Shown here piece after piece: positions 1 to 11,691 of a stretch of 64,000 nucleotides of DNA. The stretch's first letter is position 1. Each line of letters starts with the position of its first letter. The notes under the pieces are model-generated. The model made no database searches, was not told the origin of the DNA, and worked only from the letters and a program-made list of their open reading frames with translations. The translations under genes were made by a program, and so were the position numbers. Source of the stretch: Zygnema cylindricum (lineage: Eukaryota > Streptophyta > Zygnematophyceae > Zygnematales > Zygnemataceae); the NCBI GenBank assembly GCA_037447655.1, contig JBBHKE010001171.1:1-64000 (forward strand). Reading direction: 5' to 3'.

Positions 1-1083
1 GAGAGTGGCTATGGGTGGTTGCAGGTCTACCTGATACTGGATGAATTCGTCCTTGCTGGTGAGCTACAGGAAACCAGCAAACGTGTGAGTACTCTTACTG
101 ACAATAACTTCTTTGGAGGCTTATTTGTATTTAGTGCGTGTTAAGTGTGTGCATCTAGGTTCAAATAGGTCTTTTGTTTCTGCTGGTTAAGTCTTTACCG
201 CAGGCAATGGCACACTCTGGCACAGCAGTCTTAGCAATCTTGGAAATTATTCTTTACCGTATGCATTTACCAATAAGAGCAGCACATGGACTACTTATGT
301 ATATCGAGGTCATTTTCTTAATATTTGGTAAGCCTGGACATCCTTTAATAGTGCTTATCAATTTATTTCGCGGATGTGAGCTGCCCTAAAAAGAAAAAGG
401 AGAACCGTGTTAAAAGAACTCAACCATAAGGGTTAAGATACAGTCGATGGACCAACTGTACCTTGTACTTACTGTACTTCAGCCTAAATTTTTCAACTCC
501 TGTATCGCAGAGGAAACCTCGATACATTACAAATACAGTGTTGTATTCTAGTTTTTTTGAATGTTCAATAGACATGCAACACTCTTTTAGATAGAAACAG
601 TCTCTTTTCAGGCAAAGGCAATACTGGAAATTAATTTGGAAATCAGCATTGTCGGTAACATGAACAGAGGAAGTTGCTTTTCACTTCGTCAGATAGTGCT
701 TGCTACTTCTCATCATGTATAGTTGATGTTCATCGTTATATCTCTGGTTTAGGAGGGATTGCCATTGATGAAAAAGAGAATGCCAGTTTGTCTGTTTCAA
801 GTATTACACCTATCATGTATTTTGACTAATAGTTTATGAAGCACCATGAATCAGAATAGCATGGGAAATTTTCAATGGCACCTTGCGTGAACACAAATTC
901 ATGTAGGAAGTCTAGCTGTTATTGCTGTGCACTTGTTGTGGTGAGGTTTTGTGATGTGTACCTCTCACTGTTCTCATTATTATTTTGTCAAGGTTGGTAC
1001 CATGCCCTTACACTAACTACACTTGGAAGTCCTCTTTGCAGGCCATTATTGAGCGAATGGGCGAATTGGAAAAGGCAGAGTAG
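1..1083 (+). CDS. AP2S1: AP-2 complex subunit sigma, last two exons (5' part outside window)
   Basis: Small (sigma) subunit of the AP-2 clathrin adaptor, which sorts plasma-membrane cargo during endocytosis. Seen: exon 25-84 after a GCAG acceptor reads VYLILDEFVLAGELQETSKR, then a GTGAGT donor; the last exon 1042-1083 after TTTGCAG reads AIIERMGELEKAE and stops at TAG. Both joins are phase 0. This is the C-terminal signature of AP-2 sigma; AP-1 sigma instead has a YILDELLIAGELQESSK-type segment, so the paralogue call is firm. The 5' exons, covering most of the longin-like domain, lie before base 1. The 957-bp intron between the exons holds no other gene. Nothing about the encoded end is unusual. 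Confidence 0.93.
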
Positions 1084-2513
1084 CAGAAAAAGTATTTTAC
1101 ACGTGTTCCAATCAAATTGCCCTTTTTACTTGCTTGTCCTCCATTTGTGTCTAGCTCGTTTGTGTTGAGCTATTATATTTCCTTAATTTTCTCAGCAGTT
1201 TGACCACTGTGCCTAGGTCTTGTTAGAAATAGTTAATGGCCTCTAGTTCATTTGTTATCCATTTTTTATATTGTTGTTGGTAGGTGTACATAAGCGATGC
1301 TTCAGCTGCCTCTAGTATATTTCTCAAAATGGTCAAGAGCTTCCAGCTGAAGACCAGCAGGGTCTCAAACGCGTGTCTCACTCTATTCTCATAAAATTGC
1401 TAAGACGCATCAAAAGGTTTTGTGATTGTCTTTTTCTCTGGCCCAAAGGCATGTGGAAAATGTTTTGGCAAACTGTGCCATGACGTTGCTGGAAAGGGTC
1501 GGTGTAAATGTTATGACAAATCTATGTGAATGTGGTGAGTGTCGGAATGTGATTGGATAGCCAGATTTTGTGCTACTTGGGTAATGAACTAAGTTTCATT
1601 TATAGAACAGATGGGGGTTTAATTTTCAGCCTGGCAGAAACACATATACGAGATCATTGTCGACTGTTCTGGTCAATACAATAATATTATGGGTCAATTG
1701 TGTGTCATAATCTAAAAATACGTGCATTTAAGTGTTGCCTTCATGCAAGGAAAACGAGAATTGGACACCATTATTCTTCTGGCATTGTTTTTTTAATAAT
1801 TACTATGATGAACGCAGAAGAGTGTCCATTGATCGTAGGGCTGTTTATGGTAATAATTCCATCGTATGGAAAAAGCTGGAAAGGCTAAACGTAGCAATGA
1901 ATGGGAATGAAACTTGTTGGACCCTACCACCTGCATCAAGCATAGCAATATAATGACAAAACCCAGGCAATGAGAAGATCCTCATGGGGTAATTACACTT
2001 TCAAAGGTGTACCCTCGATTTGAGGGTAAATCATACAATTTGTACAGTTTTTTGGGTAAATTTACGCACAAATTGGCCTTAAAACGCGAGGATTCATCCT
2101 CGACATGAGAGCAACTTTTGTCAATGTAATTACCCTGTCACATGGGAAAAAAAAAGTATTATATGCACCTTCCACCCGAGGACCCATCTTGTTTTTCTGT
2201 TTTTAGGGTATGGAGTAATGTTTAGTGCTAGCATTATTCTGTATTTGTTTTGTAGCTTTCAGCTTCAGATTTTTAGTTTTGCTTGGTTTTTGTTATGCTT
2301 GAAATATGTAGGGATTTTCTTCAAATCCCTTTAATGTCCGTCAACAACTTTACATTTCAATCATGCATTGTACCTAGATGGTTTTGCCATCGCGTTTTTT
2401 GGAAATAAAATCTTCTTTCTCTTTACAACCAAAAAGCGACATAAAGCACGAGCATACCTAGCAGGTTTTTGCAGGTTGACTTTAATCCTTCTTGCAATTC
2501 GAACATTAGCAAT
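1084..2513. other. 3' region of the AP-2 sigma gene and 5' flank of the epimerase gene
   Basis: No convincing coding sequence. The first part should be the 3' UTR of the upstream gene and the last part the promoter and 5' UTR of the gene starting at 2514. Short open frames here, for example at 1700-1953 and 2368-2784, have no family motifs; the second is the epimerase first exon read in another frame. No transposon ends recognised. Confidence 0.5.
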
Positions 2514-5500
2514 ATGTTTCTCTCTTGCTCAACTTCGATTGCCCTGCAGGATACACAATTCTCAAGATTCGCATCACTTTTTCATTCTAGTCTGTACACT
2601 GCAAATGATGAAAGTTCAGTCGGTTCAGTTAGTTCTCGTTTTTCAAAACCTGCTGTTCCTACAATTAAAACAAACACACTATCTTCCAGGGCATATAAAG
2701 TCTCAGGTCCAACTTTTCAGGAAAATCCAAAGCTTTTCTGCTTTGGACTTGGATATACAGGAGAGGCAATTGCTAAAACGCTGAAAAATACGGGATGGTG
2801 TGATCCCTCTCTCTCCCTCTCTCCTTCTTTCTTCCTCTCTCTTCCTCTCTCTTCCCGTCTTTTCTGTCAGAACGTTGTATATAATTATCTCTTTTATTAT
2901 TTCTTAGTTTTTTTTCAGAATAACTTTTCTGCAACTCTGGAGGAACCCTAATAAAGCTTAGAGAATTGGAAAAGACTTATTTCTACCCTCCTGTAAGATC
3001 CATAGCCGTCCAAAATCGCTATTCAAAGACCGAAAGAAAAGAGAAGATAGCTTTTCACGAACTTAAAAGTTGAAACGATTTTGACAAGCAAATTGAGTTT
3101 TCTGATATGCAGGAACGTGGCAGGAACTTGCCGTTCGAATACAAAACGTCAGTTTCTTTTGAATAGTGATATCGATGCCCATATTTTTGATCCAGAACTT
3201 ACCGGCAACGGACTCATGTACAGTAATACTAATTCCTCGCCGTTTTCAGTTTTCTCTAAGGATAATCTCAATTAAATTATATTTTTCTTAATTGATTTGC
3301 TATCTTGAAAACATAATATCTTATTGCAAATCCATGGTGTGAAGGCAAAACATTAGTCAATTATCAAAAAAAATTCCATGGTCTTTAATTGTTCGTCAAT
3401 GTCTTTCCAGATATTGTGTCTTTTTTAAACTTAATGCAGTTACATTTTCCCATCGTAATGAAGGGAAGAAGAAGAAATTTGTGTTAATCATAGTTCAAAC
3501 TTACACCTAATTGCCTCGCTCAACGTAAGTCAATAGTAAATTCTAGGTCATTGCTAAAGAAAACTTTTGCAAATTAGTTCGTCAACAAGTTATTAAAATG
3601 GGGAATTTTAGTTTTGCTTGATTTGTGATTCAAATTTTGAAGACGAACATAGCATCCCCATTTTCTGCATTTTTGGAGAATTTCCCCAAAACTCCACTTT
3701 GTAACCATGTGCCCCAACATCAAATCCTTCCAATAAGGCAACAACTTCTTGAAAGTTTTCGCCCTAGTTTAACACCAAAAAATGATGTTTGGGAAGATTT
3801 ATCTTCGAGTGAACTGATCATCATTACTTGACTAAATCATGTTGCATTTTGGTTAGGCATGAGGCAATACTTGCCTTGCAAAGCTCCACACATCTTCTGT
3901 CAACAATTCCCCCTTCAGTTATTCAAAGCTATGATCCGGTATTCTTCTTTGCCTTCCGTTTTTTGAAACGATTGTCAAGCAAGTTTGTTGTGGATATGGG
4001 ATAACCATTCTAGCTTCGCAAAGTGAATGGAGAGTAAGAAGGTCCAGGTTAGTCCGGGGCCCATTCTTAGTTGGGTTTTTTTTTTTTTTTGTGGAAAAGG
4101 AGGGTACCGTTAATATATTGATGGGGTGCCAGAAAGTCGCGGGCTGGAAACAAAATTAATTAATTAATTCTTTTAGGGCCTCTAAAGTCAAGTTCACCTG
4201 CATTGTATCGTCAAACTTATCCCAGCAAATCAGTGAGCTAAAGGATGTGTATATGTTTGGATTTTTGAATTAGTACAGTAGTTTTTTAAACAGTCATGGA
4301 ACTTGGTTCAAATGGGTAAATAGTGGAGTATTCTTTCTGTACGTTTCGGAACGCAGCCTCAATTGTCCTCATGTGTAAATTTCAATTATTAGATAAAAGT
4401 ATAACAGGTAGGCCGAATCGCCTAATATTAAGATATATATCTTCTGTTACCCCTGTTTTTGTAAGCTTTCAATTTATTGCAATTTGAGCTTTGTTTTCTT
4501 CTGGTTTGTGTTCAAAAATGACACAGGCAGCTTTGTGTAATACATTTGGATTTGGAAGATAAAGCTGATTGAAGAAACTAATTGAAAGACAAAAAAAACT
4601 TAGTAGACGACTCTTTTCTGGTAAAAATGTTGCTAAAAGCATATTTTTTAAAGAGGTACGCACTTATAAAGTTTTAGAATCGCAGTTTTTTTTTCTGTAG
4701 GTGCTCAAATGGCATTTCAGTGACATTGTATCGGCCAAAGAATCTGGACTCTCTTGGATAGGTTATCTTTCCACAACCTGTAAGTCTCAACTTTTTTAAT
4801 GTCTCTCATCCTCTTTTGACAACAACTGGATGAATGGATCGAAATTCATTCAGTTTTTCGCTTCTTTCTTTGAAATGTTTGCGATTACTTTTCGTTTTTT
4901 GCATATGGGAAACAACTTATGAAGCAAAGGTCCTCTGTCAAAAAAAAAGGTGTGTTTTTTACTTTCAAAAGAAGTTGATGATGGGAACGCGATGGCAGTC
5001 GGGAGTCAAAATAAAGTAGCACTAAGAAAGTTTGTGAACAAGGAGTGGTACACTGCTTACCTCTATTAGTGTGGGTTGTGTTGGAGAGTTTGCAACTGTT
5101 TTGCTGTTGGCATTCCACACTAATTTTGGTACGACTTTCACAGATTAGATGCCTTAGACTCGAACTCATGTTTTGAACTAGACCGATTTTTTTTGGTTCC
5201 CCTTTAATAACCATTCAATAGATTTAATTCATAATCAGTATGAATCACACTGACGGTGGTAAACGTTGTAGTATTGAGGATCGGAATGGAAAGGAATCAT
5301 GTATATAATTTAATGTAATATGATCTATAATTTAATATGGGATTTTAGTTTTTTATATTTTTTGAGTTAATGTGTACTTATTGATAATTTCTGTGAAGGA
5401 GGTTTTGTTGTTTGGTTGGAAATAACAGCTGTCTATGGGGATTGGAATGGAGAATGGGTGAACGAAAGGTAAGAGCAAAAATTAATTAATTTAATTGGGT

Positions 5501-7309
5501 GGTTACTCTTCCTCCTCCTCCCTCCCTCCCTCCCTCTTTCTGTCTTCTTCTCCTCTTTTCTCCCTCTTCCTTCTTCTCCCCCCCTCTCTCTCTCTTCATC
5601 TCCTCTTCTGGCTCTTTAACTGTCAACTTCTAAAACACTCCTGAAGTCATTCTTGCCATCTTTTTTTTGTTATTTAGATAAATCTGAACGTAAAATCTTG
5701 TTCTCGTTAGTTGATTTGAAAAGCCTTTCTGTTTCACACTTTATATTTTTTGACCTACTTGTTTTTTTTTTAATAAGTAAAATGTTTTTTTTTTTTTGTT
5801 GCAGCTGTTCTGTACGGCCAATGGATCCCAAAGCCAAAAAAAGAGTTATTGCAGAAGAAGGATGGTTAGGGTTAGGAAAAGATTCAAAAATTCCTACTCA
5901 TGTTTTTCGTTTGGGGGGAATTTACGGACCTGGTCGAAGGTATTTACATTTGAACCTTCCCGTTTGTTAGGATTTCTTACGAATTTTGAGGGCTTTTTAG
6001 GAATTTTTATGGTTTTAGAGTGAAACTTGTTGATGGCTAATAACTTGTTTTGAGGATGATGAAGGCTTAAATTTTTTTCCAAGATTTTTACCTGGTTTTT
6101 TTCTTGACAAATTGGAGTGTTTTGCTTATTTTACGGCCAAAAGAGGTATAGCGTATTGATAAAGAGAGAGGAGAGCTAAAGAGAGGGGAGAAGTGGTTTA
6201 GAGGGGAGAGATTATTAGAGCGGCGAGACGGAGAAGTGTTAAAGGGAGCAAGATAGAGATTTTACTTAAAGAATAGACAAAATTCTGGATTGGCCTATGG
6301 CTTCTGTGAAGGTTAACCTCATTTTGATATGGATTAAATGTTTGGTCGTATTGGTGTTATGTTGTCATTTGAATTAATGCATTCATCAACTAATTCTAAT
6401 GGGGCTCTTACATTTAAACAATCATGTCTGTGTTTGTCCATCATAAGCCGTTTTTAAATTGCATCAATCGCCTAAAATGTTTTATCTCCATCGCAGAAGT
6501 CTATTTTCTATCAGTGATTAATGTCGCCGATATAAATGATTTTCATACGCCTCGTTCTTCTTAACAAATGATTCTTTTATGATTATTCTTCTCACTTAGG
6601 ATGCTTTTTGGGAAAAGTTAAAGGATTTACAGATCGTTGGTCCCATGTGTCACGAATGCAGTGCTCTTGATACTCTGAGAAGAAATGAAAATCCGTCTGC
6701 GAATCAGAAGCGTCGAGAAAGTCAACTGTACACAACTAGGTGCCACGTGGCAGATGTGTGCCAGGTCATACAGGCAAGCATGGCCCAACCTCGGAATGGG
6801 TAAGTGAAGTTAGCCTGTCCCTTCAAATTTTCTTCTACTTTTTTTTTTCGCTGTTAACCAAAATTATTCTTCTTCTTTTCACGTGTTCCCCCCCCTCTTC
6901 GTCTCCTTTCCTTTCCTTGTTTCTTTCTTTTCCAATACAGTGCAGAACGCTATAGAAGTGTTTTGGCATTTTCAATAAGTTAGTTTGTTTACTTGTGTTT
7001 TTTTTTTACATTCTAATAGGTTCTTTAAATGATGGTTTCCTTTTTGTCTGGTGGTTTATCAGAGGCATCTATAATGTTGTCGACGATTGTCCCGCGTCAC
7101 GAAGAGAAGTCATGGCATTCGCACGAAGTATTTTGGGACTCCCGTCAGTACCTCCAAATAAAAATTTTACAGGAGAAATAGAAACTCGGAGAGGGAAAGG
7201 AGAGAAGCGTGTCGAGAATAGTCGCATTAAAGAGGAGTTGGGAGCAAATTTGATATTTCCAGACTATAAAGCAGGTCTGTTATCTATAGTTGAACAGGAG
7301 GAGCAGTAG
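2514..7309 (+). CDS. NAD(P)-binding Rossmann-fold, YeeZ-like epimerase/dehydratase family protein, probably plastid-targeted
   Basis: Eight exons joined by GT-AG introns: 2514-2797, 3113-3217, 3857-3938, 4701-4779, 5429-5468, 5805-5939, 6662-6799, 7063-7309; 369 residues, every phase consistent. The dinucleotide-binding motif FGLGYTGEAIA begins at residue 77 (Gly78, Gly80, Gly83). Later signatures are WNVAGTCRS (beta-2 region), HLLSTIPPS, WIGYLSTTSVYGDWNGEWV, VFRLGGIYGPGRSALDTL, CHVADVCQVI and GGIYNVVDDCPASRREV. These follow the extended-SDR fold of the bacterial YeeZ and plant At1g19690-type proteins; I do not know the substrate. Residues 1-70 are rich in Ser/Thr with few acidic residues, suggesting a plastid transit peptide (inference). 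ATG2514 is the first ATG in frame with the domain. The intron before exon 6 carries a long CT-rich tract near 5510-5610. The family is confident, the exact function is not. Confidence 0.87.
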
Positions 7310-8604
7310 AGATGATGTAATGGAGAAAAGCAAATAAGATATAACGGAGAAGTCAACTCGATGAAGTTTTCATTGTGTCGCCTTCTTGTGTACATGTGTA
7401 GTACCAGCTCTAAGTGTTCTAGGATGGGACTTTGGACTAATGATTGCTGTAGGTCAGTTTAACAGCGGCGGTTTAGAACTTTGTAAATCTTTTTGTTTGG
7501 AAATGGATGGTTTGTCTGGAAGAGTAATATTTTGATTTTGCAGTTATGACAATCTTTTGGAATAGTGGAAGTGTTGACATGTTCACAAATGACTCTGTTG
7601 GACTTGTAACATGAAACCTATATTCAACAATATTCTGGGATATACTAAAATTCACATTCTGACAATAGGTTAGTATTGGTATTATAAATTATTATTTTAT
7701 TATTTATAGGTACATTTGTGTAAATTGTGCACACCGTTGCAATTTATTCCATCCCATTCACGCTTCCTTCGAATTTTACTCTCAAGGTCCAGAGAAAATG
7801 TTTAAAAAAAGTTGGCCAAACAGAAATGTACAAAAATTATAAAAAAAACAGATAAAAAGAATCACATAGTTTACAAGACATGAGTCACATAATTCTTCTG
7901 GAATAAATAACCAAATGCCACACTGACAGTTTCAGCTTACACGAGGGGAAAGTGAAAGCTACAAGAATTATAATGCCTTCAGGTATAAAACCTGAAACAA
8001 TGGAAAGATAGTAAAACTAAGGCAGCTTACCTTGGCAAAAAAATCGTGGTTGAATGGACACGAGTCAAAAAAAAAAAAAAGTCCTATGACTTTCGCCAAA
8101 AAAAAGTTCTATGACTTTCGCTGAAAAACCAATTTAGAAGGCTATACCTGTGAGAAAAGACAATAGTCCCCTCCAAAAAAACCATCTAAAGATCAGTATT
8201 CCCGTAAAAACGAATCAAACTTTTGAAGAATGGAAATCTATGTCTATGACTCTAAACATTTGACAGCTGGCTACAGTATTTTCTGTTTTTACCAAAACTA
8301 TTAAATCAAAGTACTGAGCCTATTTCAAATTTTATATTACATTCACCCCATGGATTACTCTCGACATTTGGAAATAATGTCCCTATATTCTCCAGCTCAA
8401 AATTATATTTCTTCTCCTTTACTTCACTCTTCCGAACAAAAATCATCAAAATGTGAAGACTTCTTATTGGCCATCGATTAATTCCTCCGTCAACAAACTG
8501 TTGGGAGAAAGGTTTGATCTTTTTTTCAGTTCTTTTTTTTTGGCCATCATTTCGATTCTCTGTTAACAATCAGTTACGAAATAGGTTCTCCTCTAACCAT
8601 CAGT
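7310..8604. other. Convergent 3' flanks
   Basis: Spacer between the stop of the + strand epimerase (7307-7309) and the stop of the - strand pyrophosphatase-like gene (8605-8607). It should contain both 3' UTRs. Its AT-rich stretches include AATAAA-like hexamers on both strands, such as TTTATT near 7695-7710 for the minus gene. The frames at 7473-7655 and 8306-8569 show no recognisable domain. Confidence 0.5.
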
Positions 8605-11388
8605 TTAAGCCGCAACTTTTCCATTAGAGACAGACATTGGTACAAATGTCAAAGAGTTTCCCATAGAAAAATCGAACGGATTGTTAGGAGATGTTAACGG
8701 ACTCAAAGGTTCTGTTGAGCTCCGTACATCACAAGATCCTTCCATTATGGAGTTTTTGTCCATGCCTGGTTCTGTTAAGAGTCTTTTAAGAAGCCCATCA
8801 ACCTCATTTTTGACATTTTTCTTATGAGATGATTTTTCCTCAGTTCTTGTCAATCCTGTCTTTAGGACCAGCTCTTGCGATGGAGGTTCTGTGGTTTTCA
8901 ACGGAGACTTCGATTGACCGTTCAAGTTCAGTTTCTGTGTGTTCTGTTCAGGTTTCAGTCTAGAAAAAAGATTCTGGGTCGGTTTCCGTGGTGGCAACAA
9001 GGGTGGTCCCGATTGGTGCTCCTTCCTTCGTGAAACTGGCGGTGCCACATAAAACTCCTTCCTCCGTGAAACCATCTGAGCTTCCTTAGCCATTGGAATT
9101 AGAGGCCGTACACTTCCTCTCTCCGCGACGCCATTCTTATTGAGAGATAACACGATGGGCCCATTTTTTTTGGCCTCAATGTCAACCTTGGGTCCGCTTT
9201 CTTCCGGCGAATTCACCACTTTGTTAGTTTCCACATTGGTTTTATCCTCGCAATCCACACCAACTCTTTGTTTGGATCCTTCGATTTCAGAACTCCGAGA
9301 CCTCGCTTCACGATTAATAGCTTCAGGAAGAGGAAGACTCCTTCCTCTCGGACTGAACGTGACAACTTCGACCACATCGTTGAAAGACACCTGTCGGCTT
9401 CCCTTCGATCCTATGGAAGGCATTGACCTAGAACCACTGAGTACTTTGCCTTGAACTTCAACTGTAGGCAAAGATGAAGTCCTTCTTAATCCAGTTACTT
9501 TAGGACCAGTAGGACTTCCATTCCTCTGAACAAAGTCATGAGTCTCCAGTTCTTTCGATCCACCAAAAAAAGCCGGTGACCGATATCCCAATTCTTTTCC
9601 AATTCCGCCAAGAAGAAAGTTTGTTGCGATGGAACCCAAATCCACCACTTCTGCAACAGGAATATCTTCGTCAGTTTCCAGATTTCCCATTGACTCCGCT
9701 GCGAATAAAATGCCGTTTCCCTCTTGATTCTGATTGTTTTTTTTTTCTTCCAAATTTTCAAAACTCTCTATCATCTCCAAGTGTTTGCTTCTTCCACCTC
9801 CATCCGAAATTATCGTATTTTCTTCGCCTGCCGAATACCGAATTGTCTCTGACCTTCGCAACATTTTTTCTAAATCATCCACCTTCTTGATTTTGGACTC
9901 CGTCTCAATATTAGATTTGCTCTCACCTTCTGTAGATTCACAGCTTCCGAATCTTTCAGATTGCTGACCGGGAAAAAAAACACCTGCCCCCAACTTTACA
10001 CCAAGACCACTCGTTTCAACTTTTGGCATTTCTAATTTTTTATTCGCAGAACTTCGTTCCGGAAAAACCGCATTCGCACCCATTTTCAAAAATTGGAACC
10101 TGTCACTCATAGAGTTTCTTCTGGGTCGTCTCGGTATCACAACATCAGTTTTTACTATCTCTGGACTGTCTTTAGAAGAATCCATGGCAGCCCTTAACTC
10201 CACTTCTGGGACAGATTGTGCCCGGGAGATTCTTCCCACCATTCTAATTTCCGTACCTCCCACATTTCCTCCCTTCATACCCCAATTTCCGGCCCCATTA
10301 TCCTTCACATAACTCCATTTCGACGCAGTTTCCGCGGCCGGAAGGCATAAATTCAAATTAATGACAGAAATTGGCATAGAATTCATCTTTAAATACGCCT
10401 TTCGCAACATTCTTTGCGCTTTTTCTCTCAATTCCACTTCGGTTTCATTTTCTGCATCTCCTTCCCTCCCTCTCTCTGCTATCCCTGCTCCTCCCTGCAC
10501 CCCTCCTGCTCCACTGACTCCGTTCCTCTGCTGCTCCTGTAAACTAATTTTGCTAAAAATCGAGTCAGACCCAAAATCCCCACTACCCCTCCCTCCCTCT
10601 CCCTCCTCTATCTCTGTCTTCCAAAAATCACTAAACGACAAAACAGGACCCTCACCTTCCCTCTCCCTCCCCTTCCCCCACCTCCTCCTCCACGAAATGT
10701 GGGTCTGAGCCAAAACCTCCAAAACTATTTTCCCCTCCACCACCCTCTCATTAAACCCAAAAAGCCGTACACAGCATTTCCCATCCGTACTCTCCTCCTC
10801 TCTCGAAACCTCGCACGTGCGAATCCACTCCCTGACACTCTCCAGAGTCCCGGGCATCTTTTTGTCCACATCCTCCGCGGTCCTCACGCCTCTCTCCCTC
10901 GCTTCCTCGGCGTCCATAGCCACGATCTTCCACGCTAATTTTGGTCCGCTTTCGACCACTGCGAAGGCGCCAAGTGGCACGATGTCGTACGCTTCTCCTC
11001 TCTCCGCCGTCCTTTTTTGTCCTATCTCTAATACTTCCAAAGGTTGGCCGTTGTACGGAATTCCCCCAGAAACCAGATTTTCCTCCGTGGGGTGTCCCCA
11101 GGTTTGAGGGAGAATCCCGAGATTCCAGGGGCACTTTGTACGGAACTGCATGGAACTTCCGTTCCGTTCCCGGATACGGAGTGGGTACAAAGGCTCGGTT
11201 TCGGAGACGGTGTAAGGCGATTGCGTGTTTTTGGGGGACGTACAAACTGTACGGACGATGTCACTTGTGGGTCCGTACAACGGAACGTCTGCCCATGGAG
11301 ACAGTTCCGTACCGTTTTGTCTGTTGCGGAGAAGGACGCGGTGCGAGAGACTCCCGGGAGACCCGAATTCGAGGGTTTCGAAATCCAT
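8605..11388 (-). CDS. Pseudo-pyrophosphatase: inactive-looking eukaryotic-type inorganic pyrophosphatase domain with a ~690-residue disordered tail
   Basis: Intronless, 927 residues from ATG 11388-11386. Residues 14-38 (HRVLLRNRQ... WADVPLYG), 86-100 (CPWNLGILPQTWGHP), 111-123 (PYNGQPLEVLEIG), 140-158, 172-193 and 205-235 follow the yeast/animal-type family I pyrophosphatase from end to end. The usual DNDPID metal-binding signature is replaced by N113, G, Q115, P, L, E118. The Tyr of the WNYG motif is Leu90 and the later DEGETDW-type segment reads ESGPKLAW, so the fold is predicted but hydrolysis is not. From about residue 240 the protein is Ser/Glu/Lys/Pro-rich low complexity with SR-type phosphosite contexts and an RQVSF motif at 665-669. 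In plants the yeast-like type is the plastid form (PPA6), so this may be a diverged paralogue. The open frame extends 157 codons upstream of ATG11388, but that part is CT-repeat-encoded and looks like UTR. Role unknown. Confidence 0.8.
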   Translation of the reverse strand: MDFETLEFGSPGSLSHRVLLRNRQNGTELSPWADVPLYGPTSDIVRTVCTSPKNTQSPYTVSETEPLYPLRIRERNGSSMQFRTKCPWNLGILPQTWGHPTEENLVSGGIPYNGQPLEVLEIGQKRTAERGEAYDIVPLGAFAVVESGPKLAWKIVAMDAEEARERGVRTAEDVDKKMPGTLESVREWIRTCEVSREEESTDGKCCVRLFGFNERVVEGKIVLEVLAQTHISWRRRWGKGREREGEGPVLSFSDFWKTEIEEGEGGRGSGDFGSDSIFSKISLQEQQRNGVSGAGGVQGGAGIAERGREGDAENETEVELREKAQRMLRKAYLKMNSMPISVINLNLCLPAAETASKWSYVKDNGAGNWGMKGGNVGGTEIRMVGRISRAQSVPEVELRAAMDSSKDSPEIVKTDVVIPRRPRRNSMSDRFQFLKMGANAVFPERSSANKKLEMPKVETSGLGVKLGAGVFFPGQQSERFGSCESTEGESKSNIETESKIKKVDDLEKMLRRSETIRYSAGEENTIISDGGGRSKHLEMIESFENLEEKKNNQNQEGNGILFAAESMGNLETDEDIPVAEVVDLGSIATNFLLGGIGKELGYRSPAFFGGSKELETHDFVQRNGSPTGPKVTGLRRTSSLPTVEVQGKVLSGSRSMPSIGSKGSRQVSFNDVVEVVTFSPRGRSLPLPEAINREARSRSSEIEGSKQRVGVDCEDKTNVETNKVVNSPEESGPKVDIEAKKNGPIVLSLNKNGVAERGSVRPLIPMAKEAQMVSRRKEFYVAPPVSRRKEHQSGPPLLPPRKPTQNLFSRLKPEQNTQKLNLNGQSKSPLKTTEPPSQELVLKTGLTRTEEKSSHKKNVKNEVDGLLKRLLTEPGMDKNSIMEGSCDVRSSTEPLSPLTSPNNPFDFSMGNSLTFVPMSVSNGKVAA

Positions 11389-11462
11389 CGCTAGACGACA
11401 AAATAAGGAGGGAAGACTCTTCGCTGGTTTCCTGCTTCGGTCAGTGCGGTAATGGGGAGGTT

Positions 11463-11552
11463 TGAGGAGGAGGGGAGGAGAGAGGAGGAGATAGAAGGGA
11501 GGGAGAGAGGGAGGGAGAGAGGGGTAGAGAGAGAGAGGGAGGGACAGAAAGT
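11463..11552. repeat. GA/CT-rich microsatellite in the 5' leader of the pseudo-pyrophosphatase gene
   Basis: Almost pure purine tract (GAGGG and GA units) on the + strand, so CT-rich in the transcript of the minus-strand gene, just upstream of its ATG. It explains the Leu/Pro/Ser-only stretch of the upstream open frame and argues against translation starting there. CT-rich leaders are common in plant 5' UTRs. Confidence 0.75.
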
Positions 11553-11691
11553 GAGACGTTCTTGGCCATGTAGAACGAAAAATGATTCGGCGTGTCTTCT
11601 TCTTTTTATATGAGTTAAAAGATAGTTGTACGGACGAGCTTGCAGGTTGCATGGCGGTGCAACGCCTACGATAAGACGGACAATTGCGTGA

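Noticed and set aside
10361-11465. Several antisense open frames opposite the pseudo-pyrophosphatase
   Set aside because: They are shadows of a GC-rich coding region; composition follows the sense frame and no motifs appear.
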